DNA from: Trichomonas tenax
Lineage: Eukaryota; Parabasalia; Trichomonadida; Trichomonadidae
NCBI GenBank assembly: GCA_023091735.1
Contig: JALKBU010000559.1
Span: 1 to 33,474, forward strand
Direction of reading: 5' to 3'
DNA length: 33,474 bases
Shown here: piece by piece, positions 26,195 through 33,474 of the stretch
Position numbering within the stretch: the first letter of the stretch is position 1
Layout of the letters: each line of letters opens with the position of its first letter
The notes under the pieces: model-generated
What the model was told of the DNA's origin: nothing
Seen by the model: the letters and a program-made list of their open reading frames with translations, nothing else
Database searches by the model: none
Made by a program: the position numbers and the translations under genes

Positions 26195-27339
26195 CATTGG
26201 TTTACAGGAAAATATTCCTATAACATCACCTAATCTGGGTCGCGAAAAAAATTGCCACTTTTCCAAACGATTCAATTTTGAGAGGAAAAGTGTGGAGAAA
26301 AGTGGGGAAACCGCGAAGATTTGAGAAAAAGACATGCTTCATTTGAACGATTATATTTTGTGAGCCCCATTAATGTACAATTTTTTCGAGGTCCGCTTGT
26401 GGTTGTTGCAGGTTACTGTAACTTGCAACACAGCCTTTCTGACCTCTGTAGGTATTGTATTTTGAGTTTCTAGGCATAGCGTGTTCATCCACTGAGATGA
26501 TATAATAATGCACAACACAACTCTTCAAAATTCTCAAACAAATACGGAGAATGGGTACATAGGATTTTCTCTATGCAAATCATGCGTCATTTCTGCTTCG
26601 AATTTTTCGCAAAAAATGCTTAATCAGATTATTTTTTTCTACGATCGTGTTTGAGTCCTAAACATTACACTATCGCACATGCACCTTAAAATACATGATT
26701 TATAGCATACGTATGTTCAATTTCGCCAAGAATCGAAATTCCCAAATATAACATGACGACGCTAGCAATCATTGATAATAGATGCATGTTTAGCTTCAGC
26801 ATACAATCAACAATATTAATGTATTCCATCTGTTTTATTAGATTTTCGAAATGTTTGGAATTCAAAAGCTCCTCTGAGACTAAATAGTGAAAGAAATGCA
26901 AATAATGTACTAAAGAAAGATCTTCTACAGTCTTTACTCTTATGTATTATCTAGATTATTTATTGAATAAATTTTATGTATACTTATATCCAATTTAAAT
27001 CCCATAGCTAATATTTATTCATTGTTGGCATAACACTGTGAAAGTATTGAAAAATGATTTGTTGTCTATAGATTATAAATATCACATATCCGATAGAATT
27101 GATTTCACACAGTGTAGTTATAATGCATTCATTGTTGGTATTATGCATGAGATGTGATCAAGTTTGAATTAAGATAATTCAATAAATAAAATTTTGATTA
27201 TGTTGAACTTTAGCAAAAACAGCCTATAGAATTAATAATATAGTATATATATTATATATGTAACTAGTATTTACTGTGATTATTTAAAAATACTAAAAAG
27301 TGAGCATATAAAACAGATATTGTGCAATATATGAAGAAG

Positions 27340-27412
27340 TCTAAAGCTTACAGTATTTTTATTGATTATTCATTTGAATGTCAATCAATAAAATGCTGTA
27401 AAGAAGCTTAGA
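27340..27412. repeat. Imperfect 73-bp foldback
   Basis: TCTAAAGCTTACAGTATTTT on the left is nearly complementary to AAAATGCTGTAAAGAAGCTT on the right. The two inner arms extend through ATTGATT / AATCAAT around a CATTTGAATG loop. It is non-coding and lies 22 bases from another foldback element. Confidence 0.5.
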
Positions 27413-27434
27413 AAGCCTAGATAATAATCCAACA

Positions 27435-27540
27435 GATCAAATATCATTGAAAATGACGTGCTTCTAGTCCACATCATCCAGAACATCAATTTATTATAGA
27501 CAATAGGGAAGAACAGAGTCATTTTTAATGATATTTGATC
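27435..27540. mobile_element. 106-bp foldback/MITE-like element
   Basis: Terminal inverted repeats of 23 bp with one mismatch: the left end begins GATCAAATATCATT, and the right end closes with AATGATATTTGATC. The inner 60 bases are unique. It has no coding capacity, and a target duplication was not obvious. Confidence 0.5.
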
Positions 27541-30360
27541 TTGAAATGCAGATAAACTATATATATTTCAATCTGTAGTGTGTAAATCAAATATCTGTGC
27601 ACAGTAGGTGTAGCATTCGCGTTTGCTTTCGTCTGGAGTTGTTAATTTATCCAAAAATATAAATTCCATTTAAAATGATCAATTTGTAGCACAAACTCTC
27701 CAGAATAGAGTTTTTCTCGAGAATTTGTTGATGAAAAATTTAAATAACGTATAAAAAGAATTATAGTGCTTCCGAGGGGTCTCAGAAAATTGAATGCTTT
27801 TGAATGGTGTTTTAGTGTAAACTATTGAAAAAGCTTGGGAAACATTCATTTTTTCAATGAAATAATCGTTTTGTATTCAAATAAACCAAAAATATAGGGA
27901 CTACAATGAACATATATTATTTTCCATTTTATGAAAATTTTAGAAAATTCTAGTATATGAACATTTGAAGTGTTTTGCTTTACTATTTGGCGAACACCTT
28001 AAGGAGAGCATGCTCAATAATCATATGTTTGATTCAATAAATACTTTTGCCATGTTTTCGCTAACTTTTTATGATTTGAGAATTCAAAATCTTGCTTGAA
28101 ATGATAATTAACAACCGTGGATATGTAAGTATATTTATTTAAAGAAGATCACAGGACTAAAACCTTGAAAAATTAAGGAATTAATTAAGGAATTCAATAA
28201 CAAATGGTATTGAAATTTCGGCTTTTTGGGAATTCTGCATTATGAGGATAATATGGTTCCATGGTGTAAATGATTTTTGGTGTTAACTATCTCCAATCGT
28301 AAGGAGACAGTGATGGATCAGACGTTTAAAGTACATTATTCTAAAATGACCTGATTTTTCTTGTTCATGATCTCCAACAATTAGAAAATCAGATTCTCTG
28401 CTCAAAATTAGTCAAACATGAAATTTTGAAATTTTGTCAAGATGTAACTCAGCATAACTCAATTTTGGTTTTGTGGTTTTGAAATATACACAAAACAACA
28501 GATGAAAATCATGTTATTTCATAATATGATCAAAAATGAAAACTTGTTTTGTGAAAAAGTCATTTAAATCTGGTTTTGCTCTTTTAAGTGTGACGTTCCT
28601 ATAGATTTGCAAGTTGAAAAGCTCCCAATTATTTACAAGAACATGATTTTTTTTTGGATTTTGAAAATATGAATTTATCCCCGCACTATTATTGCTGGGT
28701 ATAGAATAAAAGATTTGTTGTCATAACATATAAGAATCTCATACAAATTGCCTTCAATAAATCAACATTTTTTTCGATTAATATAAATTTTGCATTTTTA
28801 GGTCAAATATGTTTCTTTCGTCAATTTCGTTTACGTTTATTATGTTATTTTCTCATTTCATTACACTTTTCAAATTTCCAACAAAATTTGCAGATTTTAG
28901 TAATTTGAAGTAAAAATATCATCTCTATATTGAATGTCATTCTATATAATAAAAATTAGCAAAAAATAAGTTTTGAAATAAATACTGTAAACATGATTTA
29001 ATTTATGCTTTGGTAATTTTTTGAAAAATATATGTACGTTAAAAGTTCTCAAAAAAATTGAGACACCTCGGAAAACATTTTGTACGGACTGTATTCAATT
29101 ACCCAGTTTCACAATACTTTAGCCACAGGTCTAAAGCAGGGGGTGTCAGGAATTTTGATTAAAGTTTGGCTGTTCGAAACATTGCTGGTGCGTTTTTTTT
29201 TTTCCTTTTTTGAGTCACCTTTCTGTAAACAAATTTTTTAGTGTCACCATTGAATAAAAATGGTGAATGTTGAATTGTGGTTTAGTGGTTTAGTTAATGC
29301 TAAAGGTTTTATTTTCCATTGGTTAGACTCCTTGAAAATTTTATTTTTTTTTTTCTTTTTCTTTTTGTCGAAAAAAAATATATTTTAAATTCAATGAAAT
29401 GCATTATATATAAGATATACATGGTATAGTGATGTCAAAAAATACCATATAATGCTCATCAGGCAGGAAAATTATATTTTGAAATTTATTATTAGTTCAT
29501 TTATCATGCTTTTAATTGAATATCATTTCTCCATAGTTAGTGGATACTATTTATATTATTAGTTAGAATGACTCAAATATGCTGAAAAAATTTCTCTGTT
29601 CTAAGCAAAAGATTTATGTTTTTCAAACATTTAAGAGAGGAAAAATGAAATCTGAATAATGATTTGGATTTTATAATTTTTACATAATGAATGCTGATTG
29701 AGCAAATCGTTAAAATAGACATTTTCAATTTTTTTCATTCATTTTTGAAAAACGTTAGATTAAGGAGTATTACATAGTGAAAATGTTCCACATTATGAAA
29801 ATATTTAATTTCAAATACATCCAATGAATTACATTAAAGTTTTTACTAAGATCTGATATGATAATTTATTTATATATTGCTTTAGTAGTTATAATTAAGC
29901 AGATGATTCCTTGTATGATACTAATAACAATGAGAGAATTAAATTTACATGAATAAGCGTAATCATCATTATTTTGTGAAAATCATCAGTAAAATTTCAA
30001 CGTTTTGTTGGATTTGATTGATGTTCTGTGTATGGAGGTGCTAGAATTCGCCTGTATTTTGCGATTCTGCACTCAAATATGAGAAATTATTGTTTTTCGT
30101 GATTGAATAATTTTGGACCTAAAATTGTTAACGGTATGATAATATTTTTATTACAGAATTGGATAGTGTATACAATTTATTTGGAGAACTTGAAGTCAAA
30201 ATTAATGATGATCGTAAGAATTTCTGAGATATGAAGAAATTACGTAATTTATGAGCTGATTTTTTGAAGTTTATTGGTACTCATGTATTGCATGGTATGC
30301 GTTAATTCATGCGGAAAAGTCTCAGCTTGCAGTTTACATATGAGTTTGGGGTAAACTGCG

Positions 30361-30897
30361 TTGAACCATCCATTAAAAAATGAATCTGACAATATGACAC
30401 GTAAACATCCAAAAAGGCAGGGGGAGTGGTTAAAGTATTGTGAAACTGGTGGCGGGGATGGATCATTTGCTATGAATATATTGAATTATTCAGGTGGAAA
30501 TAGTGGTGGATTGAAAGGAGGTTTCGATTCTTCTCATCAAAGTACGATTTGAACTCAAGACGGCTGTGAAAGAGATGAAATGAACGTTAATAAATCCACT
30601 GCTAAATGTGGAGCAATTGGAATTGGGCTTGGAGGATGGTATGGAGGTGGTGGAAAGTATGGAGGTTGACATAACATGGCCGGCTTGGGAAGTGGGGGAG
30701 GTGGTGGGTCAGGTTCTATAGATGGCGTTGTAAATTATAAAGAATGGCAAACAAATTGCAATTTTTCAGACCATCATGGACCAGGTGCAGCATCCATCAC
30801 TTACATTGAACCATATATTTCACCTTTGTCTTGTTATCATAACTTTGCTTCATCTCATTCTAATTTTTTGAAATATTCTGTTTTTCTTTATTTATGA
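30361..30897 (+). pseudogene. Glycine-rich (ALK-like Gly_rich type) gene remnant
   Basis: One reading frame runs from about 30361 to 30897 with in-frame TGA codons near 30550 and 30667. It encodes Gly-rich blocks (LNYSGGNSGGLKGG, GLGGWYGGGGKYGG, LGSGGGGGSGSIDGV) followed by a C-terminal GAASITYIEP. This combination recalls the large trichomonad family of glycine-rich proteins that share the Gly-rich domain of ALK-type receptors. Intact members are much longer and have a membrane anchor, absent here. The 5' end is lost. Family assignment is from pattern, not a search. Confidence 0.5.
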
Positions 30898-31067
30898 AAT
30901 AAACAATTATTTCAAAATTTTCCTAATTTATAGCATATAAGGCTTGCATCAACAAAATCTTATTCAAGAAAATAATCATCAAAGAAGAAGAAAAATTCAT
31001 CAGAAAAAGTCGATAAATTTGAAAGAATTTTTTCGATGTTTGATAAAAATGCATTAAACTATGCTAT

Positions 31068-32561
31068 TTAATCCTTGGACTTTGAGTGATGCTTGCGGTG
31101 CTTGTGCTCAGAGTTATCCTTGGAGTGATGCTTCCTTTTCTTCTTCTTCTTTTCGCCTTTCTCGACATCTTCGGAAGAGGTGGAAGAAGAGTCCTTCTCC
31201 TTCTTGACCTCTTCGACAACCTTCTGGAAGAGTGACTTGTCGCCTAACTCTTCTGGTCCAGCTTCAACCTCAACTTCCTTGATTGTGAACTTGAATGTGA
31301 GCTGTCCACGCTCCTTGCGAAGTCCACCTTTCTTCTCGAGATTGACTGTCTTCTCGATGAGTGTATCCATTGCGAACTCGCTGAGTGGAAGGACATATGT
31401 ACCAATGAGGTCGTTGTCGTTGTGGTCATCCCAGTCATTGCAGATGAAGTGAAGAGCATCACCAGCTTTGTTTGGAACATCGATGACAAATGTCTCGTTC
31501 CACTCTGGCGAACGGTTCTTCTTGATGACCTGCGTCTGGTATGGTTTGCCAACGCCGTTCATTCGGAGGATGACAAATGGATCGGACTTTCCGCCAAGAT
31601 CCATGGCAGCGAGATCCTTTGCCTTGACGATTGTGATCTCAATAACTGTCTTCTTTGGCTTTGGCTTCGGTGGCTGTGGAGCTGGAGCAGGAACTGGCTC
31701 CGGTTTTGGTTCCTCCTTCGGTGGCTCTGGCTTCTTCTCCTCAGCGCCCTTAAGGATCAAGCGGTATGTGATCTCACCGCGATCCTTGCGGAGGCCGCCT
31801 TCCTTGACAAGGTCAACTGTTTGCTCGACTGGCTGGTTGACTGGGAGGTTCTTGAGAACAATAACATGTGTTCCGATGAGATCCTTTTCAGATGTTTCAT
31901 CGTAGTCATTGACAGTGAGATGAATTGTATTACTTTCCTTGTTTGGAACGTCGATTTTGAATGTCTCGTTCCATTCTGGAGAGCGGTTCTGTCTGACGAT
32001 CTTTGTGTTGTACTTCTTTCCTGTGCCGTTGAGTTGAACTTTGACACATGGGTCGCACTTGCCAGAAAGGTCCATAATTGGGAAGTCCTTGCCCTTGATG
32101 ATTGTGAGCTCGCACTGCATCTTGGCCTTCTTTGAGTGCTTCTTGTGATGCTTGTGCTTCTTTCCCTTGGTGACCATGGCAGTGACTGGGATCCACTTCT
32201 GTGTCTGGGAGTTCTCATCGTGTGTCCAAAGAATGATAGGTGTGCCATCCTCAATACGGCCGCCCTGGATATCCATGCAGAGGCCCTTAGAGTTACGGAT
32301 TGTCATATCTGGATAGTAAGCCCAAGTTTCCTTGCGCTTGTGGACATCACCCTGGATGATGATGGAGCCGAGCTCTTGGTTCTCTGGCTCCATGAGGTGG
32401 CCGGAGTGTGCAGCAACAATGCGCTCCTTGAAGAGCATGAACTGGTTATGGAGTCCCTTCTCGAACTTCCAGATAACAAGCTGGCCTTCAAGGGTCTTGT
32501 TCTTGTCTGCAATTGTGAGGACGTATTCCTTGTTAGCAGCGCTAATGAAGAAACAGTTCAT
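31068..32561 (-). CDS. Ricin-like plus double C2-domain protein with Lys/His-rich tail
   Basis: A 497-residue protein. Residues 1-127 resemble a ricin-B/beta-trefoil lectin-like module (KGLCMDIQGGRIEDGTPIIL, SQTQKWIPV). Two C2 domains follow at about 148-270 and 306-426, each with a complete set of calcium-binding acidic residues: D164, D170, D219, D221, D227 in the first and D321, D327, D376, D378, D384 in the second. They contain the shared motif NRSPEWNETF. A Pro/Glu/Lys linker (273-304) separates them. The tail (about 460-497) is Lys/His/Ser-rich. C2 pairs bind acidic membranes on calcium rise, suggesting calcium-controlled membrane docking. There is no signal peptide or membrane helix. 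The gene is G+C-richer and strongly codon-biased (high expression likely), with an initiator-like TCACATTT 9 bases before the ATG and TAAA at the stop. Confidence 0.9.
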   Translation of the reverse strand: MNCFFISAANKEYVLTIADKNKTLEGQLVIWKFEKGLHNQFMLFKERIVAAHSGHLMEPENQELGSIIIQGDVHKRKETWAYYPDMTIRNSKGLCMDIQGGRIEDGTPIILWTHDENSQTQKWIPVTAMVTKGKKHKHHKKHSKKAKMQCELTIIKGKDFPIMDLSGKCDPCVKVQLNGTGKKYNTKIVRQNRSPEWNETFKIDVPNKESNTIHLTVNDYDETSEKDLIGTHVIVLKNLPVNQPVEQTVDLVKEGGLRKDRGEITYRLILKGAEEKKPEPPKEEPKPEPVPAPAPQPPKPKPKKTVIEITIVKAKDLAAMDLGGKSDPFVILRMNGVGKPYQTQVIKKNRSPEWNETFVIDVPNKAGDALHFICNDWDDHNDNDLIGTYVLPLSEFAMDTLIEKTVNLEKKGGLRKERGQLTFKFTIKEVEVEAGPEELGDKSLFQKVVEEVKKEKDSSSTSSEDVEKGEKKKKKRKHHSKDNSEHKHRKHHSKSKD

Positions 32562-32564
32562 TTC

Positions 32565-32572
32565 AAATGTGA
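32565..32572 (-). promoter_or_regulatory. Initiator-like element, C2-domain gene
   Basis: TCACATTT on the minus strand, with its A at 32570, 9 bases before the ATG at 32561. It matches the TCAYW consensus well. Confidence 0.6.
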
Positions 32573-33031
32573 ACTGAAAGCGATTATTTTATTCGAACAA
32601 AATTATACTCTTTCGCAGATTTAGTTGTCGATGTAAATATTCATAAAATAATCGAAATTGAAGGTGATTATAAAACAATCGCGATGAAGTGTTTGGACGG
32701 TTTTTCATTGATAAAACACAACAACATAATATGTCTATGACATTTTACGTAAAATCAATGAAAATAAAAAGGTGATATTTCAATAGTTTACATTTATTTT
32801 TGAAAGAAAACGGATTGAGACCAAATCATTTGTTCAAAATAATCCATTTAAATGAATTTTCATGTTTCAATTTTTAAAGGCTAATTCAAATTTTAAACGT
32901 CCAATTCTGGTGATATTAAAATTTGACGATAACTCAGCGCTCATTCTCATTGCATTCTCGATAGCCTATACTATGTATTTTAAAGCATAAACGAGAAATC
33001 AAATTTGGTCTCCTTTTTTTATTGTTTGGGC

Positions 33032-33094
33032 TCCACTTTTTTCTCGTTTAAAGTGCGATACGAAACACTTCCCTTCAAAGGGAAAAAAGTGGAG
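33032..33094. repeat. 63-bp foldback with 13-bp perfect arms
   Basis: CTCCACTTTTTTC (33032-33044) is exactly complementary to GAAAAAAGTGGAG (33082-33094). The loop includes the smaller palindrome CCCTTCAAAGGG. A related CCACTTTTCC / GGAAAAGTGTGG foldback lies near 26257-26300. Confidence 0.5.
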
Positions 33095-33474
33095 AATTGA
33101 GGGGTCGACCTTGTCACTTTTGTGGAAATGTTTTGTGTTGGACTTTATTCTTTTGAGTTTTGCGTTTTTTAACGAGTGACCCCCTATAGATCAGATCTGA
33201 TAAAACATTTACGTGCTTTTCTGGGGTTTTGTTTACAGTGGTATCAATAATATCTCTGCAAACAAAGACCAAGCCGCTAATCCAATCTGATTTTGCTTAA
33301 ACAAAAACAAACGCATCTAATTTTCAAATACGATTTACTACCGATAAAACTCATAATTTATTACCTCGTTATTGTCAATTCATTGTTGAACTCTCATTCA
33401 TTTATAATTATAAGAATTCATTAATTACTAAATAACCGCTTCGAAAATACTAGGTTTAAATCGCGAGTATTCAA

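Larger units (their letters stand above)
26195..30360. other. 4.2-kb gene-poor region
   Basis: No open frame here looks like a protein gene. A 71-codon minus frame at 26686-26901 is hydrophobic at its end and unconvincing. Visible structures are CCACTTTTCC / GGAAAAGTGTGG foldback near 26257-26300, an imperfect inverted repeat around ACTGTGAAA (27030-27043 and 27103-27121) with direct copies of ATTCATTGTTGG, two foldbacks listed separately, poly-T runs (29190-29370) and a 9-bp hairpin at 30329-30359 (GCAGTTTAC / GTAAACTGC). Confidence 0.5.
32562..33474. other. Upstream region of the C2 gene to the window end
   Basis: No gene is visible. It contains the C2 gene promoter, with an ATGACATTTTACGTAAAA stretch at about 32737-32754 that loosely resembles the recurrent CATGTAAA motif, and the 63-bp foldback. 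The remainder is A+T-rich. Confidence 0.5.

Noticed and set aside
26686..26901. 71-codon minus-strand frame with a faint ankyrin-family feel
   Set aside because: No repeat consensus could be placed and the C-terminal half is just hydrophobic; too weak to call even a pseudogene.
29160..29345. tRNA-like boxes (TGTTCGAAACA near 29175, GGTTTAGTTAATGC near 29289)
   Set aside because: The T-arm stem does not pair, no matching acceptor stem exists and the two boxes are too far apart.
31180..32624. Many long open frames on the plus strand and in other frames opposite the C2 gene
   Set aside because: They are shadows caused by the codon-biased, G+C-rich C2 coding sequence; the minus frame alone has domain content and an initiator.

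Overview
This window looks like nuclear DNA of a parabasalid protist, most likely a trichomonad (Trichomonas or a close relative). The evidence is a very A+T-rich background, single-exon genes, BspA-like (LRR_5) and ankyrin proteins, and a cysteine synthase of the trichomonad type. Short initiator-like TCAYW elements lie 5-30 bases before several start codons, and many stop codons overlap a TAAA tetranucleotide. No rRNA, tRNA, CRISPR array or recognisable spliceosomal intron was seen.

Layout. (1) 60-3567: a leucine-rich-repeat protein (-) divergent from a choline-transporter-like membrane protein (+). (2) 3568-4980: a repeat-rich spacer with a 172-bp MITE-like element flanked by TA and a 632-bp inverted-repeat-bounded segment. 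(3) 4981-12414: cysteine synthase (-), a 712-residue coiled-coil protein (+), a BspA-like surface protein with a C-terminal membrane anchor (-) and ribosomal protein uL23/L23a (+). (4) 12918-19002: a markedly A+T-richer island that reads like a decayed Maverick/Polinton-type virus-like transposon. It holds a small basic protein, an N-terminal fragment resembling a major capsid protein, several unknown proteins and, at the right end, a long fibre gene. The fibre has a collagen-like Gly-X-Y tract, phage-tail-type His repeats and a phage tail-collar-like C-terminus. Nearly every island gene is broken by stops or one-base shifts, whereas the flanking host genes are intact. A hairpin-rich, possibly structured RNA region follows at 19109-19320. 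(5) 20771-23780: a dual-specificity phosphatase with a myristoylation-type N-terminus, a small Pro-rich protein and a SEP/UBX protein. (6) 24271-26194: a broken ankyrin gene head-to-head with a broken BspA-like gene. (7) 26195-30360: a 4-kb gene desert with foldback repeats. (8) 30361-30897: a glycine-rich pseudogene. (9) 31068-32561: an intact ricin-like plus double-C2 protein with a Lys/His-rich tail.

The host genes form no obvious pathway or operon; each appears to have its own promoter. They include housekeeping genes (uL23, cysteine synthase), membrane or surface genes (choline transporter-like, BspA) and signalling or trafficking genes (phosphatase, UBX, C2). The island genes do look like a module: two divergent gene pairs with short shared promoters and a run of minus-strand genes, as expected for a virion-structural block. 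No polymerase, integrase, protease or packaging ATPase lies within it, so it is a fragment. The most unusual content is the phage-like collagen/collar fibre. A second item of interest is a recurrent TGTCATGTAAA-like motif, in a seven-copy array upstream of the UBX gene and found again upstream of several other host genes.
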